Source: Lunularia cruciata (taxonomy: Eukaryota; Streptophyta; Marchantiopsida; Lunulariales; Lunulariaceae). Taken from it: a DNA stretch of 64,000 bases. The DNA lies in NCBI GenBank assembly GCA_948567375.1, contig OX419758.1, forward strand, positions 60,455,001 through 60,519,000, read 5' to 3'. Below the pieces are notes generated by a model, which was not told where the DNA came from, searched no databases, and saw nothing but the letters and a program-made list of their open reading frames with translations. Both the position numbers and the translations under genes were made by a program. Positions 36,822-49,690 of this stretch are shown here, in pieces; the stretch's first letter is position 1, and the number at the start of each line of letters is the position of its first letter.

Positions 36822-39800
36822 GTCAGTTTCCTCCTCTCCAGGGAGAGCATCTCCGGCCCCGGTCCGGCCTCGTTCACTTTCACCACGATCAAAACGTTTG
36901 AGGAGAGCTCAAGAAGAAAGAGAGCAGGACCGAAGTAGGGAGCGTGATCATGGAAGAAACCAGGATAGGGATAGAGATAGAAATCAGGACAGGGGACGAG
37001 TCAGACATAGAGATAGAGAAGACGACGATAGGATGAGAAGTAGAGATAAAGACAGAGGTCGAGAAAGACCCAGAGATGGCAGTAGGGAGCCGGAGAGGCC
37101 ACGCGATAGAAGGGGAAGAGACAGGCCAAGAGATTCTTCTCCAAAGCGATCTCCCATGCGTTCCCGCCACGATCCCTCTCCGTCCAGGAAGGACGTCCTG
37201 CAGAGGCGTGCTTCCTCACCAAGAACATCCCCTCACCATCAGCGGAGCTCGAAGAACGACAAAGAAATAACCACTGGCACCACAGCTGCCCCCCGTCACG
37301 AGGTGTCCGGTGAACTCCACCCCTCTATGCTTGGTCAATAGCTGCTTATTCGATTTATCATGGAATATTGTGTCTGAATTTGTAGTTGTTAGTTTGGGAA
37401 CTCCTCGTGTTCCAATCCGTATTGCCAAATTGTGGACTTTCTGTCTTATGCTTCGTGCTTCCTGTTGTGCAGGATGATGGTGACGGGGGGAAAGGCCGTG
37501 ATAGGTATTACACCTTCCTACATGGGGTATCCCCTTTGCTCCAGCATTTTGTGCCAAAGCCGTTTCATTGCTTGAGTCAAACGTGGTGCGCGATCTGATT
37601 AGGTGTTGTGGATTCAGGGAATTTGAAACACCTCAACAAGATGACCCTGTAAACAGGATGAATGAGATCGAAGCTGCTCTTGAGGCGAAGGAGAAGGTAC
37701 AAAAGTGCATGTTGGCCTTTAGTGCAGTCTCATCTAAACAGGCCTCACTGAATTCTTTGCGGGTAATTGAGCTTCTTGGAGTTCACCTAAACGTTGGGGG
37801 TCTTTTTTGTTTTCCAATTGTCTTAAGACTGTGATCATGAAGGGCAGTTCTTTGACGTGGGCAGGAGAAGCCATCATTCGAATATTCTGGGAAGCTTGCC
37901 GCTGAAACAAACAAAGTTAAAGGTGAGATACGGTGATCTACTTGTTATACGTAACTTAAGTCACTACATACGGGTCGAATTTGAGCCCTTCTGAATATTG
38001 TGGTTTCTGAAGCGCCCGTCATCAATATTGAACGCTTGTATTTTCTTACTTGTTTGACATGCCCACCATGTGATTGCTTTGAAAGAAAAGGACATCGTGG
38101 AGCTAACAGAGGTGGTTCAAGCGTTGCTAATTTCCCTTCGTGTGAACCGTTGTTCCGTCGTCTAAATATCCAGTGAGGAAAAGGGCCCTGAGAGCTAGCG
38201 TTTGTCTCATGGACACTAAGTATTTCTTTTGCTTGTCCACGTCTCGATCATCTGGTTTGCAGGTGTGACATTGCAATTCACTGAACCTCCGGAGGCCCGA
38301 AAGCCAAGCACACGGTGGCGTCTCTATGTTTTCAAGGATGGTGAACCTCTAAATGGTCTGATTATACCTCCCATGCACCACATGGGCCTGATCGTATATA
38401 TTGCCCATTCTTCTGCCTATGTCGCCACGTTTGCTGCTTATTAGCATATTTCGAAAATTGCATGATCGGATCTTTCAATTGAAAGTAACCTGTGATAGTA
38501 TTTCGTGTTTATGTCACAGATCCTCTTTATATTCATCGGCAAACATGTTACCTGTTCGGTCGTGAGAGAAGAGTTGCAGACGTACCCACTGATCACCCCT
38601 CTTGTAGCAAACAACATGCTGTTATCCAGTATAGGTACGGTATTAAATTTCCTGATAGTGCATGTCAGGAGAGGACTTTTATTCAAGGTTACGCCATATT
38701 TTAGCCTTAGTTTTCCCTCAAAAATATGGGCTTACTCTTATATTGTGAGTTCCGGTTCCAGCTTATATCCACTATATAAGCTGTAAATTATTCACCCATT
38801 TCTGCTGAACGTGGACCCAGACTAGCGCAATAAGCTATACCAGATAAATTTCACAACTGATGAACGTATTGTTTATTCAGGTTCACCGAGAAAGAGGAAG
38901 CTAGTGGAATGACATCAAATAAAGTGAGGTATGATGCCCTTGCTGGATATTTAAATGCAATTGGAAACGGGAAGCACTGAATATCACTCTCTATCTAGTC
39001 ATGATATCTACATGATAACCGGTTTTAGCTCAGGGACGGATCTATTTGCGCAACTTCTACGTTTGTCGCAAATTTCAATCCCTACAAGACTTTGCAGGAA
39101 GGTAGATAAAAGAAGGAAAACACATTTACTAGAAAATTGTCAACAAATCTACATTCACTCATAAGATGAGAACAGCAGGGCGAGATTATATAGTTCCCAT
39201 CATATATTCCTTAGTGTTTTATGACAGTGCTTATAATATGTACTCATGTATACATTTTCTACATAGATGTGTAATACATATACTTTGATATGGACATTTG
39301 CATATGATAAATAGGTCACGCATGTAGGGATGCAAGACTCTGCACCTGTAACTTGGAAAATGTTCATTTGAGTTGGGTGTCATTATTGATTTTCAACATC
39401 GCTAATTATATTACTTCTTTGCGTCGTCTGGTGAATACGCTTTTATACTGATCAGTCTCTGAATTGTACAGGCCTTACCTTATGGATCTAGGGAGCACAA
39501 ATGGCACGTTTCTGAATGTGCGTTACAGTATCTACTTTCTTACTTTCTTACTTTCTTTCTTTTGTGTTCTTTGTTATCTGCATACTGGTCCGAGTGAACG
39601 TCCCAGAGTAGATAGCCTTGTATAGTTGCGACAGGCTCTTTTGGCTATTCACGTCAGACTTCTAGCAATTTGGATTCGTTTGCCTGGCGACAAATCATGT
39701 ACATTTCAACTATAAATCAGTAATAAGCTACAGACGATGTTGGGAGGGTCAATGTGAAGTTTTGATAGGTCCATTTCAGTATCGCTGCTTCAGTTTCAGC

Positions 39801-40438
39801 AAAATCAATTTTGTCATTGCCATATTAGGTGCAATTATAGTCCGTAACACGTGTAACATCGGAGCTTACTCCAGGAAATGTGCAAACTAGTCATAGTGGC
39901 CTTTACCGTTAACTACCTACTAGTCCTTCCGCCGGTAGATGTAATATTGCGAGCATCCAGTTGAAAGTGGATGTGTTTCCTTCATTTGCAGGGTGAACGT
40001 CTTGATCCGCAAAGATACTACGAAATGTTTGAGAAAGATACAATAAAGTTTGGTAATAGCAGGTGTGTTTTACGAAACCATTATGTCTTTCCTGAGCTCC
40101 GATTTTCTTATCTCCGTTCGATTGCATTCAATGGTTTAGTATTTTGGTGGTAAAAGGGTTGCGGAGGATAGTCTATATTCAATTCATAGTGATAGGGGAG
40201 GTGGAAGCCATCTCCCAATTGACTCACGTAACAATCGGAGTATGAGTAGAGAATTTCCTTGCATCGACTTTTGGCATCGGAAGACAAAGTTATGACCAAT
40301 TGCCTCGATATTGAGGTACAGATGCAATGTTGGGCAATACCTAATTTCCTATGTCAGTTAGTAGATGCTAATTTGTCGAAGCTATTTCTGGTGTGCAGTC
40401 GGGAGTATGTGCTCCTCCATGAGCACTCAGCTGGATAG
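36822..40438 (+). CDS. DDL: DAWDLE/SNIP1/Pml1 FHA-domain protein (first exon not resolved)
   Basis: Exons: 36822-37302, 37473-37504, 37618-37696, 37865-37922, 38263-38355, 38520-38634, 38881-38928, 39472-39517, 39992-40062 and 40399-40438 (TAG). Phases agree throughout. The N-terminal part (SPRSKRLRRAQEE, then Arg-Asp/Arg-Glu repeats, then SPKRSPMRSRHDPSPSR) is the basic RS/RD region of this family. EKPSFEYSGKLAAE is the conserved linker. The FHA domain runs from about DPLYIHRQTCYLFGRE through PSCSKQHAVIQYR and DLGSTNGTFLNGERL to the end (SREYVLLHEHSAG). The phosphopeptide-contact residues GR, S..H and N are all present. SNIP1/Pml1 is a RES-complex subunit; Arabidopsis DAWDLE also supports primary microRNA processing with DCL1. 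The exon carrying the start codon lies upstream and was not identified. About 358 residues are visible. Confidence 0.92.
39533..39563. repeat. TACTTTCT microsatellite in a DAWDLE intron
   Basis: Three to four copies of an eight-base TACTTTCT unit lie shortly after the donor site of the exon ending at 39517. Confidence 0.7.
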
Positions 40439-43400
40439 TGTCACGTGGTTCGGTTGTTCTAAACTTTTCTCATCGTGGAAGGAGAGCAGCTGTAAGATGG
40501 ATTTTTTTAGATCTGAAGTCTCCAGTGCTTTGCAGCCAAGAGGAAGAGTGATTTCATCGTGACCCAGCCCAGAGTGCGAGATCTTACCCGGGCAAATTGA
40601 GCCACGTCCATCCTGACCACGTTTGGCTTTTCTTCTCTCCTTGTACAATTAGAACCTGATTACCCGTCACACGTGGATGCATGGCTCATGGCTACAAGCA
40701 CTATCAGTCAGTCTGGTGTCAACTATGCCTCTCAACTCTGTAATTTACTCGGCTGTTGCTATTGGTCCAAATTTAGGTGAAGTCATGTCGGCGAAGCTTT
40801 CAAAATTTAAAATCCATTGGCTGCTTGGGGTATTCAGTCACAATCTTGAACCTTCGAGCTTCTGTTCTGTTTCCACGAAGGAAACGCACAGCGGTGGGAA
40901 CGTATCACTATAACTCTCATTAGTGTAGCACAAATGTGCTTGTGGGAGTTCTTTCATTTTACAAACGTGCATGCTAGTACTTTCAGTTCACAACCACGTG
41001 AAATTAAAGAAAAGCGCCATGAAGATTATCTACAGGCCTTTTAGTGTTTGAAAGGCACTTCTCAACTACAGCAAAAGCAAATCATCCAACGTTTGGAAAG
41101 AACGCTTTGTACGCGTCGCCAATCTAAGGGTAACAGGCCTTAAAGCCTGTCTGCCTCGAATTTTAGATTGCCTCGTCCACCTCGACGTCTATCTGATAGT
41201 ATACTAGTATGACACGCGTTCGTCACATTATCTTACAAGAAACGCTGCATTTTTAACACAAAACCGAAGGCGGAACGCTTAGAACAATGCGTTGGATTCT
41301 TGAATCTTAACTGTTTCAAAACAAAGTTTGTACAGGCGGTGTCTAATGTGGCTAACATATGACAGAAATGCCAACTGCAAGCAATAGACTGCCAGGAAGA
41401 GACAGGGAGCCTTACATTTTGCGTCTTATCAGAGGTGATGCGATTACAAACGAACTAGTTTTGGATCTTGACTCCTTTAACAAGTGGAAGGTCGAGAATA
41501 AGAGGATCTTCACAGCGCTCGAGTGTCCGTATTGGGTTCATCTAGGGGAACTATATCCTACGTTTCTTATAGCAGGAAAAAGATCAAAGTAAGAAGGAAA
41601 AGTACATTGGAGTTAATTGTGGTCAGGATGTGTTGTGGATAGTTGCAGTATGAGAACCCTTATCAAGCATGTTTAAGACAATGGCGCAGTACCAGTTGAA
41701 GAGGCCAGCAGCAGGACTGGCAACATCGGGGGATTCCCTTAGGGCACTCACGGAATTCCAGTAACGGGTCCACCCAATTTATGGGTGGTTTCGTAATATT
41801 TTACGTTGTGTGTAACAAGGTGATCTATAAAAATCTACAGTGTATTCACTAAATTCTCGTAAATTGTCAAGTTCCTGTGCTAATTACTCTCTGATTATTG
41901 AGAATTTCACTAATCGGTTTTGTTGTAAGGAGTATGGCCTCGTTACATTCCATGCTTATGTATGGTATGGCCTCGTTACATTCCATGCTTATGTATGGTA
42001 TGGCCTCATTGAATCTCAATGCATGCTTGTGATATCCAATGCGTGTGTGGTCTGCACGTGTTGTCCCATAAACATTTATACCATAGCGATTTCACATCCG
42101 CAGCATTTGGGACGTTACAACTGTTCAGTCCGAAAATTCTGACGTGATTGTGCAAAATAATAGTACCATGTACCGTACGATGGTATACGCCGGTTCATGC
42201 TATCCATCGTAGTCATCACTGGATGTTACTAGTCCACCATCATACGGTCATGGAAGGCGGCTGCTCGCCATCTTTGTGTGCTCGTTTCCGACCTCCTTGC
42301 TCTACATAATTGCTCATCCATTCTGGTGTCCTCATTTCATCCATGCTTGGATTAGCGTGCTTCTAGATGTTTGACGAATTTTGGTTACGCCGTGAATCAG
42401 CATCGATTCACATAATGCAGTGCACAGTGCACTTTTTCTGCATTATTGTGTATTTTCCTATATCAAACTACCGTGTATACCCTAAAAGTGTTAGCTGTTA
42501 ATTGGCGAATTCTATGAAAGGGTAAACACAAGATAAGGTTCGTAACTTGGCATATTATTAAAAAAAGCTTATTATCATTATTATTATATTATTAATTGAA
42601 AATGCATCGACTTGCTTATCTTGCACGAGGTTCCATACAGTTATCTAGAAGAGTCATCATAAATTCCTTATGAAAATTATAGGTAACGGTTTGTAGGTTC
42701 CGGAAGTACTCGGAAATTGTCATTCCGTGATTATTAGTTGGTAAAGAAGAGTACCACAGTAAACTAACATATGATATTGTATATCTCATAGGACTGTACA
42801 AATATAGGATTCCCTACTGGTACGGACAAAGTACATGCTATGCTATGGGGATCAAAAAAATTCCATCTAGATGAATTTGGTCAATTGTGTGTTGAAAAAG
42901 TTGACACTGGGATTTACTCCTTCATCCTGTAAAAGGTATGAGGAGAAAGATATGGGGTGCGAGATGAAGAATATTGCTTATGGTAGTTTTCTAATTCCCT
43001 ATCCCAAAGAGAAAAATTTAAAAGTATTGTAAGATATTCTATTGAAGTATTAAGCACAAGAATACAAAGAATAAAACATAACCGAAAGGTGGTAAAAAAA
43101 ACTACGAGCTTAACAACAAACAGAAGAAAATGAAAATACAAAGTAAAGACAAAGAAATAAAAATAAAAGACGTGAGAGAAGTCTATCCACAACCAAAGGA
43201 AATCACACCTATTTCAGACTTTGCTTTCCACTCAAGTACAATCCCCTCCACAAAACAAATGCCTCTCACAACCCTTATTATCACTTGATGAAATCCACAA
43301 ATCTAGGTCACACACTTAGCCTAATTCAAGTCCAATCCCCACCACAAAACAAGTATATCTAACAATCACTATCGCGGTTGTCATAAAGTCCTAGATCTAG

Positions 43401-43824
43401 GACACTCTTAATCACTAACTCAACTCCAAGCAACACCAAAACTTCTTATCTTTGGAACCAGAAAGCTTCTTGCTACCATATCTCGAGTCTACAATAAGAC
43501 AACAGATTATTATAGATTCATGTCTTGCATGGATCACGATTTAGCTTAAACCTGCCGCAAATCCCATCCAGTTTCACTTACCCCGGTCTGATTTCCCCTG
43601 TCCTATATCCAAAATTACTCCATTAAATTCACTGCACATATAAGCAAAAAAACCCGCACTGATTTTATCTACTTGAGGCAACTCTATACAAAAAGTGTTT
43701 GATATGCATGTTGATTACATTTTCTAATATGCCAAGTCTTGTCCATCGTTTCCTTCCTTTGTACACTGATGAACAAACCTATACAAACATATAACTCGTA
43801 TCACCTCCCTTCTTTAGATAGTTA
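40439..43824. other. Intergenic, no recognisable gene
   Basis: A 77-codon frame at 41359-41592 and a 100-codon frame at 41840-42142 (which includes the tandem repeat) show no domain. AT-rich stretches lie near 42.5-42.6 kb and 43.0-43.2 kb. Confidence 0.5.
41932..42006. repeat. 33-base tandem repeat, about 2.3 copies
   Basis: The unit starting GTATGGCCTCGTTACATTCC occurs at 41932 and 41965 without change; a third, partial copy starts at 41998 and diverges after GTATGGCCTC. Confidence 0.9.
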
Positions 43825-44095
43825 TTTAGCAGGAGTCCATGGCTCTATGGAGAGTATTGACTGGTCCAATCCATAGAAGAGCGATCACAGCAGTTGACAT
43901 TTCTTTGAATGCTCTAGTTGTTTATAGATTAGAATTGCATAACTCAGATATCTTCGGTTCTGTAGTGCAGATTCCTCTTACTGAGACTATTGAAACTTAT
44001 CCACATTTTACCCCATGTCTTTTCCTTGTTTGGCTTGATGGGTCTTCCTATTATCCTGCTTGTTATCACATACGACCGCCTTCTTCCTTCTTTAG
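43825..44095 (+). mobile_element. Non-LTR retrotransposon tail fragment (copy 3)
   Basis: This corresponds to the last third of copy 1 (about 1150-1420): the block encoding TGPIHRRAIT and the LHNSDIFG segment, then the shared 3' tail with a diverged CCCCATGTCTTTTC and a CGACCGCCTT end. The nuclease segment is missing. It is more diverged than copies 1 and 2, so probably older. Confidence 0.7.
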
Positions 44096-44280
44096 AGAGG
44101 AGAAGGAAGAAGACGAGTGGCGTTTTGTGAATCAATCCCAAGGCAAAGCCAAAAACGAACTGAGGTCCATATCCTTCTGGACATTGCAATCATGGTGAAA
44201 GTTCACTATCCGCCAGTCGGGAAATTTCATTCACCTGGTATCCTTTCAGTTGCATGAATCAATTTAGATCAACCAAATTC

Positions 44281-44474
44281 AGTGTTATGCAACAGTCCTA
44301 GGCCACTAACCAGAATCATTAATGGTTAATCCCAAATCTATATAACCTTAACTTTGATGATTAACCCTAGTGTGAACCCAATGTTCAGCAGTAATCATAG
44401 GCAACTTACCAGAATCGTTAATCGCTAATTCCAAATCTACACAATCTTAACTTTGCCTATTAACCCTGGTGTGT
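44281..44474. repeat. Diverged tandem pair of about 95 bases
   Basis: Two imperfect copies (about 44281-44374 and 44380-44474) share ACCAGAATC, TTAATCCCAAATCTA-like and TTAACCCTAGTGTG-like blocks in the same order. Confidence 0.75.
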
Positions 44475-44619
44475 GCACGCGCTGAATTGCCATTCACAAC
44501 TGCAGTCTTCGTAAGGCAACCTTCTCATGTTTTAGCTCGACATCAAATTGTCTAACATACAGTATACGTCCATACTATTTGGTTCTTAGAACCAGGCATT
44601 TCATAGCATCATGTATCCT

Positions 44620-44688
44620 GATCAGAAAAGGAAATCATGGCCATGTACATTACTAATGATCAGAAAAGGAATCCATGGCCATGTACAG
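44620..44688. repeat. Short tandem pair (period about 39)
   Basis: GATCAGAAAAGGAA then CATGGCCATGTACA occurs twice in a row with few changes. Confidence 0.8.
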
Positions 44689-44825
44689 TAGTAAGGTAAC
44701 ACATCCCTTTGCACACCAACACACAAGTTCAAACTTTATCTTCATACCCATTCATAGCAAACTTTCTTTCTTTTGCTTTGAACTGGAAAAGGCCATAGCA
44801 CAATTCATCATTCTTTTATTTTAGG

Positions 44826-44852
44826 TTTTTTTTTTTTTTTTTTTTTTTTTTT
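44826..44852. repeat. Poly-T tract (poly-A on the minus strand)
   Basis: A run of at least 25 T residues. This could be the trace of a minus-strand retroposed poly-A tail, but I could not recognise the body of such an insert on its right-hand side. Confidence 0.8.
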
Positions 44853-44859
44853 CATTACT

Positions 44860-46093
44860 TCTTCTACATCCTACAAAATGTTGTATCCTACTTTGTTCTT
44901 GTGATGATGTATCTATCTTGCCACTCATCTTACAATATATTATCTTAGAGTAGAGAATGATAGGTAGCATATTTAGCTTGCTCGTTATCAGGTAATATGC
45001 CATTAATATCATCATCGCTTTCCCTTCGAGGGCGTCGCAGATTACATAGGCACATGATATTGCATACCTTACGCCACATCATCAACTTCTACCGAAATCA
45101 ATAAGTATGTATTTTGTCAATCATGCTGCAGTCCCAAACAAATATTACATATCGTGAATTCTCATCTTATCGCATGCAATAGGCTAACATCCCGACTACA
45201 GCATTTCAACACATGTCCCTTGGCATCACATTTCTCTTCATCTCCCATAGCATCCATTACTTCCATTCTACTTTCATCTATCAATCAGAAAGCACTGGTT
45301 CCATTGTTCGGAGTTACTGTGAACCTTTCTGATTTGTTTACACTGGACGGGCCACCATCAGTCAACTTTCGCTAATTGCACTTATGGAAATCTACGGTAG
45401 AAAGTGAGAAGACCCAAAGGGATATGAATCAGAGGGAAGTTTCTGAGCACACGCTACGAAAGCTCTTGTCGATCTATGATTGCTTGCGCACTGTACCAGG
45501 AGACGCTCAATGTTGATACGCGATTCTGGAATCTCTCGACGTTCTTTGGAAGCGGCAGTGCATAGATTGCCGCAATTGGACGATATTATCTCGAGAGCTT
45601 CTCCTAAGACGATGCTTGTTCCCTCTTTAGACCGAACCACAGCAGAGCCAAGTAGTCCGCGTGTGGATTCCTCGGTGATTTAAAGTCGAGGGAGATGACA
45701 TGAAGTTGCTTATTAGACGGGGGCAGTTGAGATTCCGGTGCCGGTCTGAGAGCATTTTTGAACTGTTGGAAAACCTGCGAAGAATTTTTTGATGTGTGGC
45801 GAACTTGTTTGGTGCATGGCGGCCTGAGGAAGTTCTGGTTCGGAATCTCCGGAGTATGGGAGGAGACCGCTGGGGTTTGCCTACCTTTTCTTTTCGACAA
45901 GGAGATTCTCTGTACATCGTCTGAAGTTTTCTGGCGTTCATTCCCCGCATGAATATGGCAGGAAAGTATCTGCGTTTCTCACGCCTCTTTAGCGCACTCG
46001 CTGCATTCTGATGCAGTTTGAGAACTGTTGCGAAGCGGGGAGTCTCAATCGTAAGATTTAGACCCACAGCAATTACAAGTGAGGGGAAGAATC
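44860..46093. other. Upstream region of the unrecognised small CDS
   Basis: Overlapping frames on both strands (for example minus 45627-46067, plus 45480-45683) have no recognisable domain. The stretch probably includes the promoter and leader of the CDS at 46094. Confidence 0.4.
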
Positions 46094-46528
46094 ATGGAGG
46101 TCTACTTTCGTGAACTTATTGGAGGTCAAGTGGCTAGATATGACATTCCGCCAGAGGGTTTGAAGGGAGTGATCCTCCATATTATGAACCAAAACGGCTT
46201 GAGTACGATGTTGAGCATTGTAGGAACGACCGGGAAACCAGCGAGTGCCTGGGTCGACGGGAAGCCCGTCGACCTGAATCGCATATACGAGCTATTTATG
46301 AAGAACGGTGCTAGGGAGGAGATCGTTGAGCTGGAGACGATCAATACGAGGAATTTGCAGAGAGCTTACAACAGCTCTTGCGGTTTAAAGAACTGGATTG
46401 CTTCAGTTCAATTGAAGTTGAAGTGGAGAAATCACAAAATCACCATCGGGGATATGAGAACTGACAAGTGTATCGGGTTTTGGCCAAGTGAAGTTCCTTT
46501 CGGTCTTGAAGATGCTACCAGTGTTTAG
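46094..46528 (+). CDS. Unrecognised 144-residue protein
   Basis: I do not recognise this protein. The ATG at 46094 (context ATCATGG) is preferred over one five codons upstream. The frame (MEVYFRELIGGQVARYDIPP to GLEDATSV) has balanced composition, few rare patterns and no signal peptide or membrane segment. Visible features are a GTTGKPASAWVDGKPVDL stretch, a central helix-like NRIYELFMKNGAREEIVELE, two Cys residues about 50 apart and a C-terminal CIGFWPSEVPFGL. No intron is needed. It could be a small lineage-specific protein or one exon of a larger gene. The opposite strand also has long open stretches, which weakens the case. Confidence 0.5.
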   Translation: MEVYFRELIGGQVARYDIPPEGLKGVILHIMNQNGLSTMLSIVGTTGKPASAWVDGKPVDLNRIYELFMKNGAREEIVELETINTRNLQRAYNSSCGLKNWIASVQLKLKWRNHKITIGDMRTDKCIGFWPSEVPFGLEDATSV

Positions 46529-49082
46529 CACAAATGAGCTCGATCGCCCATGCCAGCAGATATTGCACCTGTACAAAATATTGTGATTTTCTTTGTATCT
46601 CCTCAAATTAAAGTCTTTGTAAAAGGATCAGCTCGAGAATCGGGTACGTGAAACCTGGCCGATCTGTTCCAATTCATATTTTATTCTGCTCATCCAGCCA
46701 TATCAATCTGCAAGAACTTGGAATTCCCATTTTCCTCATTTTAGGGTTTTAATCCTTTGTTTAATCATCTACAAAATTATTGTAGGTTTACAACGAAGAA
46801 TAGATCTCCTTTGGACAGATTTCTAGATTGTACAGTGCTGTCCTGTTCAATCCACGATAATTCTACTGTGCATCTTCACTAAAGCTGAAAGTCAACGATC
46901 TATATTTAGACTTACACGCCATCCATCTGCAGGAAACGACTAAGAGTGGATATTTGGACACTTAGATTTCAACTTGAATTGTATCTCCTCACGCATGTCT
47001 GAGCGTCGTCTATCACGAGTTCTTAAATTTCATCTGTAATCGATTTCGCTGGTTTAGGATGTGTTCCTCTCATGCCTTACTCTCAAATTCAAACCTGTGC
47101 GGCAAATATGTCTTTGCCCGGAAGGTTTACCAAGTTTTGCAATTTCTACTTCCGGAAGATTCAGTCTTGTTCTCGCTATTCATGAATCTCACATGCATTC
47201 TGCGGAGAGACCGTGTAGGTAGCGGATATGTTTGATATGTGTGAAGCGTAGATCTAGGTTCCATTGTCGACTACTGGGATACTCTTCGAACTGCCTCTGA
47301 TGAGGTTTGACCATGAAATTTGCGTATCGGTGTGCGGTGACTTGGACCTTCGAAGAGTTAAATCTGCAGCACAATGCGAAGAACACATTGCAATTCGATG
47401 CTTGTAGCGCAACGATACGGAATCCAAAGTGGAAACCAAGCATCCTAGATGACAAATCCCGTCTCCCTGCACTGCCGCTTGCTGTAGCTGTAGGGAGAAA
47501 TGTCATTCCGTTTGCTGTAGCTGTGGGATGAAATGTCATTCCTCCTGGAATTTGTCTTTCTTCCTGAATGTGGATTGTCATGGCCTATGCAGTAATTAAT
47601 TAAGGGAAAACTAATCAAACCAACGAAGCAAACGTTGTATAAATTCCTGGTGGAATCGTTTGATTAACTTGGTCTAGTCTGTGTAATTATTTTCCTTTAA
47701 AATAGCCGCGCAGATCGAATCGTAATAGACCTAATTACCCAAATTTTATTTATGACCATCACAGAGGACACTAAACTATATAGAAGTCAATCATGGACAG
47801 AAGACGAATTAATTCCTTCTAGTGATTAACTTGTACCCTATATGTTTTTGTGTATTAATTTGGAAATTAGCAGTTATATAGTAATTGGGAATTCTATATA
47901 ATTTTATTTTATACTCATTGCATATTACTGTAGTAATTAGTTATGAACTCATCATTTTATCCAATGTACATTTTTGGTGGTTTGTTCTTAATTCAGGTGA
48001 TGATGTTAGATTCTTTACTGCTGAAATGAGTCTATTCCAACAGAAGTGTTTCGGTTTTTAAGATTGAGGTCTTGGCAATATCAATAAAGATTGAGTCTTT
48101 GGATTTAAGGCATTTGTTCGAGTTATATACATGATACTCGAGCTGTAATTACCATTTCAAATTGTACTCAGTACAGACTGTACGTCGGTCTTCTTATTTA
48201 TAAATGATGAGGTAGGAAAGTAATGAGGCATAGTATAGAAATGCTTGTGTCTTCTGACTGCTAGTAACCAATTGGTTCTGTCATTAGATTTACTGAATAT
48301 TTCCTTTTTATCTTTTGTGTACGAGTGAAGGAATCATTGTGCTAAGAATCCAAAATTGTAACTATATATCCCTTGTGAGCTGCTGCATAGTGCAACTCAT
48401 TTGTCTTAAATAACAATAATGATATTATTATTATTAAAGTAAATAGATTTAATCTTACACAATGTTCTGCATGCAAAATGGTTGAATTTTTCTAACAACC
48501 ATTAGTCATGTCCATCAATAACATGTATAATACTTTCACGTAAATCTATCACATGTTATAAACAAAAGTGCCCATCTTCGATTTTAATGGGATCACAAAA
48601 AGCAGAAAACTTCATAAAATTATATGCATTACCAGGTCAATTAATATCGAGTGTTAAGAGTTTAAAAAATTACTCTAAAGTGCGGTATAAGCAAATGGTT
48701 ATTTGGTTATACCGCAAGTTTTATAGTTTATAGGCTTAGTCTTGCTTGACATTTATGGAGAGAAAGATTATCTCCTAATCATCTAAGTTGAGGGATAAGC
48801 CGATGATACTTATTAATATTGAAATCACCTGCACTGCAAAATTTGGAATACCATTCAAATAATCCTAACTTACAATACTATTTCTCTTCTTCGTATTGCT
48901 GAGCTGTATAAGAACCTCTTGCTTTTCCTGAATATTTAAATAGCAAAAGAAGAAGCAGGTGACTTAATTCCTTCAACCTTTTAAGTGGCTGTGGTTTTAG
49001 CAGATGTGTGGACTGTGTGTGTGTGTTATACTATCGACCTATATCTCCTGTGGAAAGTTAATATAAATAAAGAGATTAACTG
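46529..49082. other. Intergenic, AT-rich in the middle
   Basis: No recognisable gene. A small open frame pair near 47189-47581 lacks domains. The stretch 47.6-49.0 kb is AT-rich, with ATT trinucleotide runs near 48420. Confidence 0.5.
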
Positions 49083-49083
49083 A

Positions 49084-49690
49084 TTATAAATCAGTAATTA
49101 TTTGTTCACAAACTAAATGTAAAGTATTCTCCAAAGCGCGGTCGCAGAAATGCCCAACTATATAACCCCTAAAACTGTCGCCTTTGCCCAAAACTTGTTG
49201 TCGGATTTCTGTGCAGAGATCGAGCTTAGGGCGTTCGATGGATGTTGGTAAAGCAGCATATGGAGTGGGAGCTTGCAATTTGTTGCGCGAAGCTCGACTC
49301 TCTGCGAGCGGTATCCATGAGTAGGCAAACTGCGCTTCAAATGACAATCGAGCCATCGAGCTTGGATGCGTCCTGCGTGGGAGCCATGTGAAGTGCAGTA
49401 TGTCCACTCATTGGTACCGCAAATTTATCTCCACGTGAGATTCTTCTCGTCTTGGTCTCATGCAGACCTTAACAGGGGTCAACTTCAAGAGGACTCGCGA
49501 AGGTTTCTTTTGAGATTTGGTCACAGCTTCTCATCGTGCGGGCTTCACTACTTTGCCGTCGATAAAGTCGGGGTTCTGCCCTCTATTGATGAGGACTCGA
49601 CAAGTTTTCTTCGCATAACTGCGCGGAGCCTCTGCCGCCTCCAATCACGCTGCGTTGTCGCTGGTAACTCTAGGGTTCGTCTTGAGTAGA
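49084..49690 (-). pseudogene. Possible decayed ankyrin-repeat gene
   Basis: On the minus strand, SGHTALHMA can be read at 49383-49409 and GRTPTLSTA at 49554-49583, both like the ankyrin consensus G-x-T-P/A-L-H-x-A and roughly 57 codons apart (ankyrin units are 33). The two are in different frames with stops between them. Only these two motifs support the call, so it may be chance. Confidence 0.3.

Noticed and set aside
45604-46067. Overlapping minus-strand frames of 98 and 146 codons
   Set aside because: They have no recognisable domain and an Arg/Ser-rich, low-information composition, and they lie just upstream of the better plus-strand frame.
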